NCBI RefSeq assembly: GCF_000368825.1
Contig: NZ_KB849711.1
Coordinates: forward strand, 102,520-166,519
DNA: 64,000 nucleotides
Origin: Acinetobacter ursingii DSM 16037 = CIP 107286
GTDB taxonomy: Bacteria > Pseudomonadota > Gammaproteobacteria > Pseudomonadales > Moraxellaceae
Direction of reading: 5' to 3'
How positions within the stretch are numbered: the stretch's first letter is position 1; each line of letters starts with the position of its first letter. This document shows, one piece after another, positions 33,777-42,817 of the stretch. The position numbers were made by a program, and so were the translations under genes. Under the pieces are notes generated by a model. It saw only the letters and a program-made list of their open reading frames with translations. It did no database searches and was not told where the DNA came from.

Positions 33777-35074
33777 GCATCCTTCACCTGCTGATCCAGA
33801 TAGTGGTCGATCACCGCGATATGATGTCGTAATGACCCCTGATTCCGCGCTAACACTCGTTGTGCCTGAGCTGCCATATGTTTTGCAGCCTCTTGATCAT
33901 ATAAATAATGTCGAAACGCTGCCACTGCCGCCTGTGCATCGGGTGCAATGTCAATCGCCTGTTCCGCAACACATTCATCTACGATATTTTGAAAATTAAA
34001 ATAATGCGGGCCAATCACGGTCGGCACATAAAGCGCCATCGGTTCCAAAATGTTATGTCCGCCCCCCGGTTGATTGAGCGAACCACCGACAAAACAGACC
34101 TGACTTAAGGCATACCATAACCATAATTCACCCATACTATCTGCCAGATAAACTTGAGTATCGGGTTGAACGTTCTGACCCAAACTACGTCGTTGAGTGT
34201 TTAGATTGAGTTTCTGGCATAACTGAAAGACTTCATCAAAACGCTCAGGATGACGAGGTACCACGATACATAACAAGGCAGGATTATTTTGTAAATCCTC
34301 TCGCAGTGCCTCAAGTAATAATTGTTCTTCTGGCGCATGGGTACTCGCCAAAGTCACAATCTGACGTTCAGCTAATTGCCATTGTTGTTGTATTTGTTCG
34401 GCTTGCTCAAGAAAATGGATGGGTGCTGAAATATCGAATTTAATATTACCCACTATTAGTGCTTTTTGTGCGGCTAAACCCAATTCAATATAGCGCTGTC
34501 GGGTGGATTGATCCTGTGCCAATAAAATATCTATTTTACTCAGCATCGCTCGGGTTAAACCCGCTACTCGGGCATAGCCTTTAGCCGATTTTTCAGAAAG
34601 CCGAGCATTGAGTACCATCACTGCAATCTGATGTTGTCTGGCTTGATCGATTAAATTTGGCCATAATTCTGTTTCGACTAAGGCCAAAAAACGTGGCTGG
34701 TATTTTGCAAAAAACTGTTGCAGCAGATCAATTTGATCCACAGGCAAATATACCGCCTGAAATAGATCCAGATACGGTTCTTTTAAAAATAAAGATTTGG
34801 CGCGCGTCTGACCTGTTTTGGTGGTATTGGTCACCAGAACGGGATAACCCAATTTTAAATAATGTTCAATCAATGGCTGCGCGGCATTGGTTTCACCCAC
34901 TGAAACTGCATGAAACCATAAGGCATGACGATTTTTAACAGGCTGAAATGGCCCAAAACGCTCCAGACATTCCTGTTGATAGAGTGCATCTGTTTCAGCG
35001 CGCTGTTTGATCTTCCAGCGATAAAAAGGCTTGATACACGCCAATAAAAAGTTATACCAAAATGGAGTCGCCAA
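33773..35074 (-). CDS. waaA: Kdo transferase WaaA
   Basis: A 433-aa membrane-associated glycosyltransferase that adds Kdo residues to lipid IVA in lipid A-core assembly. It begins with a membrane anchor (FWYNFLLACIKPFYRWKI). It then shows LWFHAVSVGETNAAQPLIEH, the GT-B N domain with ALVETELWPNLIDQARQHQI, and the donor-binding FVGGSLNQPGGGHNILEPMA. The gene starts a two-gene operon with rsmE. Confidence 0.94.
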   Translation of the reverse strand: MATPFWYNFLLACIKPFYRWKIKQRAETDALYQQECLERFGPFQPVKNRHALWFHAVSVGETNAAQPLIEHYLKLGYPVLVTNTTKTGQTRAKSLFLKEPYLDLFQAVYLPVDQIDLLQQFFAKYQPRFLALVETELWPNLIDQARQHQIAVMVLNARLSEKSAKGYARVAGLTRAMLSKIDILLAQDQSTRQRYIELGLAAQKALIVGNIKFDISAPIHFLEQAEQIQQQWQLAERQIVTLASTHAPEEQLLLEALREDLQNNPALLCIVVPRHPERFDEVFQLCQKLNLNTQRRSLGQNVQPDTQVYLADSMGELWLWYALSQVCFVGGSLNQPGGGHNILEPMALYVPTVIGPHYFNFQNIVDECVAEQAIDIAPDAQAAVAAFRHYLYDQEAAKHMAAQAQRVLARNQGSLRHHIAVIDHYLDQQVKDA

Positions 35075-35166
35075 ACAGATACCTTGGAATTTGTAACTTG
35101 ATCGAACTATATCATTGCAAAATAATAGAAGAAATAGTGTAATTGTCAGAAAATTAATAAACTATA

Positions 35167-35640
35167 GTGAGATTTCCCATATTGTTACTTATCTTATTAT
35201 TAGGTTGTTTTTTAAGTATTCCTTTATTTTTTCTTTGGTATCGCCTTTTCAAAAAATACATTATCAACACCAAAAGAAGAAAACTCCTGACTTTTTTTGC
35301 AACGTTACTCACGATACCATTTATCTATATTGGATCAATCTTTATCTGGCTTTTTACTATCAGCTATTATCCTGATTATAGTTTCAATAAAAAAAAATGG
35401 TCTACAAATCAAGAAACTCGTTATGAGCTTTCTAAAGATATAATTGGCAGTAGAATGTTAATAGGAAAAACAAAATTAGAGGTTTTAAAAATCTTAGGCG
35501 ATGAAAATAACAAAATTGAAGAAAATCATTGGATTTATTATTTAGGTACTAGACCTGAACTGTTCAACATTGACCCTGATATGCTTAAAATCGAATTCAT
35601 AGATGGGAAAGTTATAAAAGTGAGTCAACACCCAACTTAA
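35167..35640 (+). CDS. Small membrane protein with a BamE/SmpA-like tail
   Basis: A 157-aa protein of unknown function with two predicted membrane spans (RFPILLLILLLGCFLSIPLF and LLTFFATLLTIPFIYIGSIF). The soluble tail, SRMLIGKTKLEVLKILGDEN and HWIYYLGTR, resembles the fold of BamE/SmpA-type small proteins. It starts with GTG and no strong ribosome site. Composition is more A/T-rich than the flanking waaA and nemA-like genes, with many AAA, ATT and TTA codons, which hints at a foreign origin. Confidence 0.6.
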   Translation: MRFPILLLILLLGCFLSIPLFFLWYRLFKKYIINTKRRKLLTFFATLLTIPFIYIGSIFIWLFTISYYPDYSFNKKKWSTNQETRYELSKDIIGSRMLIGKTKLEVLKILGDENNKIEENHWIYYLGTRPELFNIDPDMLKIEFIDGKVIKVSQHPT

Positions 35641-35702
35641 AACTAATTCGCCAAGTATAATCTAATAGATATCAAATTATACTCAGCATCAAAATCAAGA
35701 AA

Positions 35703-36752
35703 TTAAATCGCTGGATAATCGGTATATCCCAATGCACCTTTGGCATAAATGGTTTCTGGATTTAACTCATTGAATGGCAGATTCTTTTCCAAACGTGTCA
35801 ACAAGTCAGGATTAGCAATATAGGCTTTACCAAAAGAAACCGCATCTGCTTCGCCTGATGCCAAAAGCTGTTTGGCTGATTCAGGCGTTAGATTTTCATT
35901 GGCAATCCACGCCCCTGTAAATTGCTGACGCAATTGTGGACTGATACTGTCTTCGGCTTGATATTCTCTTGAGAAAACAAAGGCAATCTGGCGCTGACTC
36001 AGTTGTTGCATGACATAACCAAAGGTTTCTAGTGGATTGGCATCCCCCATGTCATGCGAATCTGCTCGCGGTGCAATATGCACACCAACACGTCCTGCAC
36101 CCCAAACCTCAATAAATGCATCGACCACTTGTAACAATAAGCGCGCGCGATTTTCAAGGCTACCGCCATATTCATCATCACGATGGTTTGTGGTACTTTG
36201 CAAGAATTGATCAATCAAATAACCATTTGCCGCATGCAACTCCACTCCATCAAAACCAGCAACTTTGGCTAACTCCGCGGCATGTTTATATTGCGCGACA
36301 ATCTCCTGAATCTCTTCAATCGATAATGCACGCGGTGTCACATATGGACGTTTTGGTCGTAATAAACTGACGTGTCCAGCTGGTTGAATGGCACTTGGTG
36401 CAACAGGTGTATCGCCATCCAAAAGATCTGGATGAGAAATACGTCCCACATGCCAAAGCTGTACCACCATTTTTGAGCCTTGTGCATGCACTGCCTCTAT
36501 AATTGGCTGCCATGCCTGCGCCTGCTCTTCTGACCACAGTCCTGGTGTTTCTGCATAACCCACCGCTTTAGGGGCAATCACTGTCGCCTCAGTCAAGATC
36601 AGACCTGCATTGGCGCGCTGGGCATAGTATTCCTGCATCAATTGATTCGGAACGCGAGTTTCACCACTTCGTGCTCGGGTTAAAGGAGCCATGACCAGAC
36701 GATTTTTAATTTCAAAATCGCCAATTTTCAAGGGAGAGTTCAATTCAGCCAT
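35703..36752 (-). CDS. nemA: Old yellow enzyme family alkene reductase (NemA-like)
   Basis: A 349-aa FMN-dependent TIM-barrel enzyme that reduces activated C=C bonds such as N-ethylmaleimide, enones and possibly nitro compounds, with NAD(P)H. Residues include the FMN-binding NRLVMAPLTRARSG, KMVVQLWHVGR, and the substrate-binding HAANGYLIDQFLQSTTNHRD, where the usual His/His or His/Asn pair is His and Asn. An ArsR-type regulator gene lies 30 bases upstream on the same strand, so the two form an operon. The palindromic region before that regulator probably controls both. Confidence 0.85.
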   Translation of the reverse strand: MAELNSPLKIGDFEIKNRLVMAPLTRARSGETRVPNQLMQEYYAQRANAGLILTEATVIAPKAVGYAETPGLWSEEQAQAWQPIIEAVHAQGSKMVVQLWHVGRISHPDLLDGDTPVAPSAIQPAGHVSLLRPKRPYVTPRALSIEEIQEIVAQYKHAAELAKVAGFDGVELHAANGYLIDQFLQSTTNHRDDEYGGSLENRARLLLQVVDAFIEVWGAGRVGVHIAPRADSHDMGDANPLETFGYVMQQLSQRQIAFVFSREYQAEDSISPQLRQQFTGAWIANENLTPESAKQLLASGEADAVSFGKAYIANPDLLTRLEKNLPFNELNPETIYAKGALGYTDYPAI

Positions 36753-36782
36753 AATCGCCTCGGCTCACACTGTTTGCTTGAG

Positions 36783-37082
36783 TTACAGTGCTTGTTTTAA
36801 ATGATCGAGATATTGCTGAATCAATGCTTCATTACGTGAAAAATAAGACCATTGACCATATTTTTCGACCTTAATCAATCCTGCCTGTTGCAATACAGAC
36901 AAATGATTGGACATGGTAGATTGGGAGACATTGCCCAAACGTTCAATGTGACCCGCACAGACACCACGTTCAAAATTGCCACACTCTTCTACCGACAAAT
37001 AATGGGCTGGCTGCTTTAACCATTGCAAAATTTGCCGGCGAGTCGGATTGGCTAAGGCTTTAAAAATCGCATCTACATCCAT
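36783..37082 (-). CDS. ArsR-family winged-helix repressor
   Basis: A 99-aa regulator. The HTH is FKALANPTRRQILQWLK ... SQSTMSNHLSVLQQAGLIKV and the wing YGQWSYFSRNE. Two Cys at residues 34 and 42 (VEECGNFERGVCAG) sit before the recognition helix and could be thiol sensors for electrophiles, the substrates of the downstream reductase; that is inference. AAGG precedes the ATG. Overlapping inverted repeats lie 67-95 bases upstream. Confidence 0.8.
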   Translation of the reverse strand: MDVDAIFKALANPTRRQILQWLKQPAHYLSVEECGNFERGVCAGHIERLGNVSQSTMSNHLSVLQQAGLIKVEKYGQWSYFSRNEALIQQYLDHLKQAL

Positions 37083-37148
37083 AAACCTTGCTCATGGGTT
37101 AAATGACAAAGCATTGTTCAACACCTGATCTCATTATATCGAATAATT

Positions 37149-37177
37149 TAGATATTAATATCTATTTTTATAGATAT
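37149..37177. promoter_or_regulatory. Overlapping palindromes, probable ArsR operator
   Basis: TAGATATTAATATCTA at 37149-37164 is a perfect 16-bp palindrome. Its right half also pairs with TAGATAT at 37171-37177 across a 6-base spacer. Three copies of the same half-site in 29 bases upstream of the arsR-nemA operon suggest cooperative repressor binding. Confidence 0.6.
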
Positions 37178-37220
37178 ATTGTCATCGCATGTAAATTTGC
37201 TTTGCCAATTGACTTGTAAC

Positions 37221-38316
37221 TTAGAGACCTTGTTTTAAACTGGCTTCAATAAATTTGTCCAGATCACCATCCAGTACAGCGCCAGTATTGGAGTTCTCAA
37301 CCCCAGTTCTTAAGTCTTTAATACGTGAATCATCCAGCACATAAGAGCGGATTTGACTGCCCCAACCGATGTCAGATTTGGAGTCTTCCAGTGCCTGAGC
37401 AGCTTCATTACGCTTACTCATTTCCAGCTCATACAATTTGGCACGTAACTGTTTCCATGCATGATCACGGTTCGCATGTTGTGAGCGCTGATTTTGACAT
37501 GCCACCACAATCCCTGTTGGCGCATGGGTTAAACGCACCGCAGAATCGGTTTTGTTAATGTGCTGACCACCCGCACCTGAAGCGCGGTAAGTATCGGTGC
37601 GCACATCGGATGGATTGATTTCAATTTCGATATTGTCATCAATTTCAGGTGATACAAACACCGCGCTAAATGAAGTATGACGACGATTACCACTATCAAA
37701 TGGTGATTTACGTACTAAGCGATGTACACCCGATTCGGTGCGTAACCAACCATAGGCATACTCACCCTCTACACGGATAGTCGCAGATTTAATGCCTGCC
37801 ACATCACCATCTGACTCTTCCATCAATTCAGCTTTAAAGCCATGACGTTCGATCCAGCGCATATACATTCGTAATAGCATCGATGCCCAGTCTTGCGCTT
37901 CTGTGCCGCCAGACCCCGCCTGAATCTCGACATAACATGGATTTGGATCCATGGGGTTGCTAAACATCCGACGGAATTCTAGCTTGGCCAGCTCTTCTTC
38001 AGCGGTGGCAAGTTCAGCTTCCACATCCACCAGTAAGCTTTCATCATCGGCTTCAACCGCCAAATCCAGCATGGCTTTGGCATCTTCAAGTTGTTCAGCC
38101 AAACCATCCAGTACATTAATTATATTTTCAAGCTCGCCTTTTTCTTTGGCCATCGCTTGAGCGCGACTCTGGTCATTCCAGATCGCAGGATCTTCTAATT
38201 CACGCAGGACTTCTTCTAAACGTTCTTTTTTCAGATCGTAGTCAAAGATACCCCCGTAGTGTTTGACTACGATCAGTTAAATCTTTTAATTGGTTTAGAT
38301 AAGGATTAATTTCCAC
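37221..38316 (-). CDS. prfB: Peptide chain release factor 2 with programmed +1 frameshift
   Basis: RF2 releases peptides at UGA and UAA codons. The frame starts with GTG at 38316 ([24 protein letters not shown]) and meets UGA at 38244-38242 in the sequence CGGGGG-TAT-CTT-TGA-C, the known autoregulatory slip site. Moving forward one base it continues [20 protein letters not shown] through 364 residues. The release motif lies in [20 protein letters not shown] (GGQ for catalysis). The recognition loop carries the RF2-type SPF motif in RKSPFDS. The internal stop is regulation, not damage. Confidence 0.95.
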
Positions 38317-38691
38317 GCGATTATGCTCACATCAAAAATAAATAGCGCATTATTTTAGCATAAAGTGTTTTTTAAGACATGATATGAAACATGATCACTG
38401 CAATGAAGACCTCAGACCGCACACTGAAAAAACTTAAAATAAGCTGAATAGCTTTCTGTATTCGGCTTCATTATTGCTATTTATTAAAGCATTTTACCCT
38501 CCATCATGATGTGCATCTGAAAATCTTGACTCACAAAAATGCCTCTTTATTGAGCAAAATATTACAATACTCACAAAACTACGTATCTTTTAATAAAACA
38601 AAACATTCAATTATTTTGTTTAATTACAATAACTTATATTTAAAAATTTACATTGCAATTACATTATTACACTACAGTTACTAAGCCAAGA
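38317..38691. other. A/T-rich region between prfB and the second porin
   Basis: About 375 bases without a visible gene. It holds the upstream region of the porin promoter and of prfB. No specific operator is recognised. Confidence 0.4.
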
Positions 38692-38719
38692 TTGACGCAC
38701 CATAATTTTCCAATACACT
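38692..38719 (+). promoter_or_regulatory. Predicted sigma-70 promoter of the second porin
   Basis: TTGACG (38692-38697), a 16-base spacer and TACACT (38714-38719). The layout is the same as the promoter predicted for the Omp33-36 gene. Confidence 0.55.
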
Positions 38720-38772
38720 CTAAGTTGTAACAAAAGATTTACTTTTTTAAAAACTTTGGAGGGGAGATTTCC

Positions 38773-39546
38773 ATGAAAAAATTAGCAATTGCATCTGCTT
38801 TATTATCCACATTGGCCTTTGTAGGCACTGGTACTGCACATGCCTATCAGGCTGAAGTCGGCGGTTCTTATACCTATAATGACTGGGATGACTATGATGC
38901 AACTCATCAGTTTGGTTTAGATGGAACTTACTATTTTAACCCTGTACAAACCCGTAATTCACCACTTGCAGAAGCCGCGTTTCTTGACCGTGCTAGTAAC
39001 GTGAGTGCCAACGTTAAATATGCAGATAACGATGGCGTAAAAGACACTAATTACGGTATTGGCGCTGAATACTATGTTCCAAATAGTGACTTCTATGTGA
39101 GTGGTCGTATTGGTCGTGAAGAGTTTGAAGTCGATAACAGCCCAATTGATAGTAAAACAACTCTTTACGGTGCTGAAATCGGTTACCTACCAACACCAGG
39201 TTTATTACTTGCTTTGGGTGTAACAGGTTATGACCAGAAAGACGGCGATGATGGTGCTGACCCTACTATTCGTGCCAAATATGTCACTCAAGTCGGTCAA
39301 CATGATGTAAACCTTGAAGCATACGGTGCATTTGGTGATCTAGATGAATATCGTGTTCGTGGTGATTACTATATCGATAAAACATTTAGCGTAGGTGCAG
39401 ATTACTACAATAACGACTTAACAGATCGTGATGAGTGGGGTATTAACGCGAAGAAATTCCTCAATCAACAAGTCAGCGTTGAAGGTCGTATCGGATTTGG
39501 TGACAACTACAACACTTATGGTGTTCGTGCTGCTTACCGTTTCTAA
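38773..39546 (+). CDS. Outer-membrane porin paralogous to Omp33-36
   Basis: A 257-aa beta-barrel protein with a clear signal peptide (MKKLAIASALLSTLAFVGTG, cleaved after TAHA, mature start YQAEV). The mature part shares the order and motifs of the larger porin at 8968: YQAEV start, the NSPLAEAAFLDRASNVS segment, repeated strands rich in Gly-Tyr-Asp, and the terminal aromatic YRF. It is shorter by about 40 residues. The ribosome site GGAGGGGAG is very strong, consistent with an abundant product. The substrate is unknown. Confidence 0.82.
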   Translation: MKKLAIASALLSTLAFVGTGTAHAYQAEVGGSYTYNDWDDYDATHQFGLDGTYYFNPVQTRNSPLAEAAFLDRASNVSANVKYADNDGVKDTNYGIGAEYYVPNSDFYVSGRIGREEFEVDNSPIDSKTTLYGAEIGYLPTPGLLLALGVTGYDQKDGDDGADPTIRAKYVTQVGQHDVNLEAYGAFGDLDEYRVRGDYYIDKTFSVGADYYNNDLTDRDEWGINAKKFLNQQVSVEGRIGFGDNYNTYGVRAAYRF

Positions 39547-39561
39547 TTCAAAACAATCCTT

Positions 39562-39593
39562 AAAAAAAATCGCTCAAATTGAGCGATTTTTTT
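39562..39593 (+). terminator. Terminator of the second porin gene
   Basis: AAAAATCGCTC-AAATT-GAGCGATTTTTTT, with a clear stem and T-run 15 bases after the stop. Confidence 0.85.
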
Positions 39594-39669
39594 ATTTTAA
39601 AATTTAATGAATATAACTTATTTATTTCAGTCAGCATTGTCCCCCATCTTTTATTTAATTTTTATTTTA

Positions 39670-39754
39670 GTAAACGTTTACACCTCCAAAATGTAAATAA
39701 AACTTTACATTTTTATAAATTACGAATACTCTTAATGTAAAGTAAACTTTACAT
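39670..39754 (+). promoter_or_regulatory. Twin operators and promoter of the membrane-protein/HTH pair
   Basis: Two near-identical 20-bp dyads, at 39691-39710 (ATGTAAATAAAACTTTACAT) and 39735-39754 (ATGTAAAGTAAACTTTACAT), start 44 bases apart, about four helical turns. A perfect palindrome GTAAACGTTTAC is at 39670-39681. A promoter TTTACA (39704-39709), 17-base spacer, TACTCT (39727-39732) lies so that the first dyad covers the -35 and the second the start site. This layout fits autorepression by the HTH protein encoded downstream. Confidence 0.6.
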
Positions 39755-39763
39755 AGGTATCCA

Positions 39764-40141
39764 ATGAATAAATCTCGTGCTGTTCTGGAATTAGTTTTAG
39801 CCATTACATTTTATGTGGTGATCTTAATTATTTCATTAAAAGCACTTACTCATATTGAAAATCAATCGTTAAAAGTCTTGGTTTCTTTACTTCCCGTGCT
39901 TCCCGTTATACTGGTGATCTGGGTTATTATTCGTCAATTTATTCGTTTTGATGAATTACAGCGTAAAATTCAATTACAAGCACTCGCCATTAGTTTCCTC
40001 GGCACCGCATTCCTTACTTTTAGCTACGGCTTTTTGGAAAATATTGGATTTCCCAAACTGACCATGTTTATTGTCTGGCCTATGATGGGAACCTTTTGGT
40101 CAATGAGTACAATTATAGGTTCTTGGTATTACAATCGATGA
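39764..40141 (+). CDS. Four-span membrane protein paired with an HTH regulator
   Basis: A 125-aa inner-membrane protein with four predicted spans: ELVLAITFYVVILIISLKAL, VLVSLLPVLPVILVIWVIIR, ALAISFLGTAFLTFSYGFLE and LTMFIVWPMMGTFWSMSTII. The short loop FIRFDELQRKIQLQALA, between spans 2 and 3, is the most conserved-looking part of similar proteins that I recall next to small HTH regulators. Function is unknown. It overlaps the regulator gene by four bases (ATGA), so the pair is co-translated. It may sequester or signal to the regulator; that is inference. Confidence 0.75.
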   Translation: MNKSRAVLELVLAITFYVVILIISLKALTHIENQSLKVLVSLLPVLPVILVIWVIIRQFIRFDELQRKIQLQALAISFLGTAFLTFSYGFLENIGFPKLTMFIVWPMMGTFWSMSTIIGSWYYNR

Positions 40142-40356
40142 GAAATAAGCTTCCTACACTACGCAAAAATCAAGGATTATCGCAAAATGATTTGGCTGTT
40201 TTGCTGGGTGTGTCTCGCCAAACGATTAATGCCATTGAAAAAGGCCGTTATGACCCGAGTCTGTCTCTGGCATTCAAATTATCAAGACAGTTTAAATTAA
40301 CAATTGAGGAAATATTTCCTCAAGATGAAAACAGCTCAGATCACGCTATTGAATAA
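40138..40356 (+). CDS. Small XRE-family HTH regulator
   Basis: A 72-aa DNA-binding protein almost entirely made of the helix-turn-helix domain: LPTLRKNQGLSQNDLAVLLG, VSRQTINAIEKGRYDPSLSL, AFKLSRQFKLTIEEIFPQDE. The SRQTINAIEKGRYDPSL recognition helix is typical of the YgzD-like group. The ATG at 40138 overlaps the membrane protein stop. It is the likely ligand of the two operators at 39691 and 39735. Confidence 0.85.
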   Translation: MRNKLPTLRKNQGLSQNDLAVLLGVSRQTINAIEKGRYDPSLSLAFKLSRQFKLTIEEIFPQDENSSDHAIE

Positions 40357-40443
40357 ATAAGAACGCTTTCATTTCACATAAAAAGGGCAAAATAAAAGCA
40401 AGTTCGTTATTTAGCCTACTTTTATGTTGTTTTCTAAATTCAA

Positions 40444-42147
40444 TTATTGTTCTAAATAAATAATCCGTAGCTGTAAGCTGACCGAACCATTAAACTGATT
40501 ACGTTCAAGTTCATAGACCAGCCGTATACGTTCTTTCATGGGATCGAATTTAAATTTATCCTTTGCATTAAAGGCAATGGCATCGACTGTTGCACCATCC
40601 TCTAGCGCCAATTTAAGTTTCAAATGACTGTCTTTGAGCCAGCGATAGTCCAGTACCTGAAAGTCACCTTCAAACTGAGGTAAGGGAAATTTATGTCCCC
40701 ACGGTCCGAGCTGTTCGATCTGACTCAGTGTTTCCAGATCAAAAGCGTGATGCGGCAAATGACCATCTGTCCATAATGTGGCCTGAAATAATTCCTGATC
40801 CATATCCGCGAGCAAATCGGTGAAATGTTGTTTAAATGCCTCAAAATGATCTTTATGCAAAGTTAAACCCGCTGCCGCAGCATGACCACCAAAATGACTA
40901 ATTAACTCTGGATGGCGCTCCGCCACACGTTCAATTGCATCACGGATATGAATACCATCAATAGAACGTGCCGACCCCTTAATATGCTGCCCATCTTCAT
41001 CTGGCGCAAAGACAATACTCGGGCGGTGAAATTGTTCTTTTAAACGACCCGCCACAATCCCGATCACCCCTTGATGCCAACTTTGTTCGAATAAGACTAA
41101 GGCAGAAGGAATGCTCTCTGTCTCCAGTTGGAGTTGCTCCAGAGAATCGATTGCCTGTTGCTTCATACTGGTTTCAACTTGGCGGCGTTCAACATTGAGC
41201 TGATTCAGTTGTACTGCAATCTGATAAGCCTTGGCATAATCATCTGCCAATAAACATTCAATGCCGATATTCATGCTGTCCATGCGTCCAGCGGCATTGA
41301 TGCGTGGGCCAAGCACAAAACCCAAATCCTGCGCTTTTAAACTGGCTGCATCGCGTTTCGCGATTTCTAGCAAAGCCAATATACCTAGACGACATTGCTG
41401 TTGCTGAATCCGCTTTAGACCTGCATCGACTAGAATTCGGTTGTTATAATCCAGACTCGCCACATCTGCATAGGTTCCCAATGCGACCAAATCCAGATAT
41501 TGGCTTATTTTAGAACTGCTTTTATTCAGCTTGCTGCGGTAAGTCGCCAAATTTGCCAGTAAATAAAAAGCCACACCGACACCCGCCAATGCCTTACTTG
41601 GAAATTCACAGCCTAGTTGGTTGGGGTTGACCACGGCTTCAGCCTGTGGCGTAGCTTTGGTGGTTAGATGGTGGTCGGTGATAATCACCTGCATGCCTAA
41701 TTCATGACAACGCTCAACACCTGCATGACTGGAAATCCCATTGTCTACCGTAATCAATAAATCGGGCTGAAAAGTGTGATCTGCCAACTCTGCGATGGCA
41801 GGCGTTAAGCCATAGCCATATTTAAAGCGGTCAGGCACGAGATATTCAACTTTTGCGCCCATATCACGCAGTACCAAGATCATTAATGCCGTACTGGTGG
41901 CACCATCTGCATCATAATCCCCGACAATCACGATCTTTTGTTGCTGATCAATCGCCTGATCAATCAATTGAATCGCTTTGTCCAGATCTTTCAACTGCGG
42001 CGCAAGCAAATGTTTGAGTTTTAAATCAAGCTCATCACTTGAATTGACCCCACGACGTGCCAGAATTTCAGCAATAAAAGTCGGCACACCCTGAAACTGT
42101 TCAGGATGTGTCAATAAAGGGCGTTGTTTAATTTGAAATCGGATCAT
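40444..42147 (-). CDS. recJ: Single-strand DNA exonuclease RecJ
   Basis: A 567-aa 5'-3' single-strand exonuclease used in RecF-pathway recombination and mismatch repair. The DHH phosphoesterase motifs are present: VIVGDYDADGATSTALMILV, LLITVDNGISSHAG, MQVIITDHH. The DHHA1 domain includes HIKGSARSIDGIHIRDAIER and ISHFGGHAAAAGLTL. The C-terminal OB-like domain follows. It starts directly after the pdxH stop with no gap. Confidence 0.95.
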   Translation of the reverse strand: MIRFQIKQRPLLTHPEQFQGVPTFIAEILARRGVNSSDELDLKLKHLLAPQLKDLDKAIQLIDQAIDQQQKIVIVGDYDADGATSTALMILVLRDMGAKVEYLVPDRFKYGYGLTPAIAELADHTFQPDLLITVDNGISSHAGVERCHELGMQVIITDHHLTTKATPQAEAVVNPNQLGCEFPSKALAGVGVAFYLLANLATYRSKLNKSSSKISQYLDLVALGTYADVASLDYNNRILVDAGLKRIQQQQCRLGILALLEIAKRDAASLKAQDLGFVLGPRINAAGRMDSMNIGIECLLADDYAKAYQIAVQLNQLNVERRQVETSMKQQAIDSLEQLQLETESIPSALVLFEQSWHQGVIGIVAGRLKEQFHRPSIVFAPDEDGQHIKGSARSIDGIHIRDAIERVAERHPELISHFGGHAAAAGLTLHKDHFEAFKQHFTDLLADMDQELFQATLWTDGHLPHHAFDLETLSQIEQLGPWGHKFPLPQFEGDFQVLDYRWLKDSHLKLKLALEDGATVDAIAFNAKDKFKFDPMKERIRLVYELERNQFNGSVSLQLRIIYLEQ

Positions 42148-42804
42148 TTAAGGCATTAAACGCTGTAACTTCCATGTACCATCCACTTTCGCATAACTGA
42201 GTCGGTCATGTAAACGGTTGGGTCGACCTTGCCAAAATTCATAATAATCAGGCTGTAGGCGATAACCGCCCCAAAACTCAGGTTTAGGCAATTCAGCTTT
42301 GTCACCCACCTGATCATGGAGCTGATTAAAACGCTGCACCAACACCTCACGACTTTCAATGACACCACTTTGTGGTGTACTAATGTGTGCTGCAATCTGG
42401 CTATCACGTGGACGTTTATGATAGTAATCAATCGCTTCAAGTTCAGGGATTTTATTAACTCGACCACCAATCCGAATCTGTCGCTCCAGATCATGCCAAT
42501 AAAACATCAGCTCGACATAAGGATTTTCAGCTAAATCCTGTCCTTTTTGGCTGTCATAGTTGGTATAAAAATCATAACCAGTTTCTGTTGCACCACGCAG
42601 CAACAGCGTCCGTACATGTGGGCGACCTTGAACATTACAGGTTGCCACCGACATGGCATACGGCTCATGAACTTTTGCTTCTAGTGCGTAATTAAACCAC
42701 TGTAAAAATTGCTCATGAGGATTTGGACTGACTTGATTTTCATACAGCTCACCTTTTTCATAGCTGAGACGTAATTCACTCAGGTCTTTAATCAGGTCAC
42801 TCAT
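42148..42804 (-). CDS. pdxH: Pyridoxamine 5'-phosphate oxidase
   Basis: A 218-aa FMN enzyme oxidising pyridoxine/pyridoxamine phosphate to pyridoxal phosphate. Family segments are MSVATCNVQGRPHVRTLLLR, FYTNYDSQKGQDLAENPYVE, RQIRIGGRVNKI, and the C-terminal FWQGRPNRLHDRL, where Arg and His contact substrate. The start at 42804 is chosen for its GGGGAAA ribosome site and normal family length. The gene lies between recJ and glmM in one minus-strand run. Confidence 0.95.
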   Translation of the reverse strand: MSDLIKDLSELRLSYEKGELYENQVSPNPHEQFLQWFNYALEAKVHEPYAMSVATCNVQGRPHVRTLLLRGATETGYDFYTNYDSQKGQDLAENPYVELMFYWHDLERQIRIGGRVNKIPELEAIDYYHKRPRDSQIAAHISTPQSGVIESREVLVQRFNQLHDQVGDKAELPKPEFWGGYRLQPDYYEFWQGRPNRLHDRLSYAKVDGTWKLQRLMP

Positions 42805-42817
42805 ATGATTTCCCCTT

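Noticed and set aside
38242..38244. In-frame TGA early in prfB, suggesting a pseudogene
   Set aside because: It lies in the known programmed +1 frameshift context (GGGGG-TAT-CTT-TGA-C) and both sides encode normal RF2.
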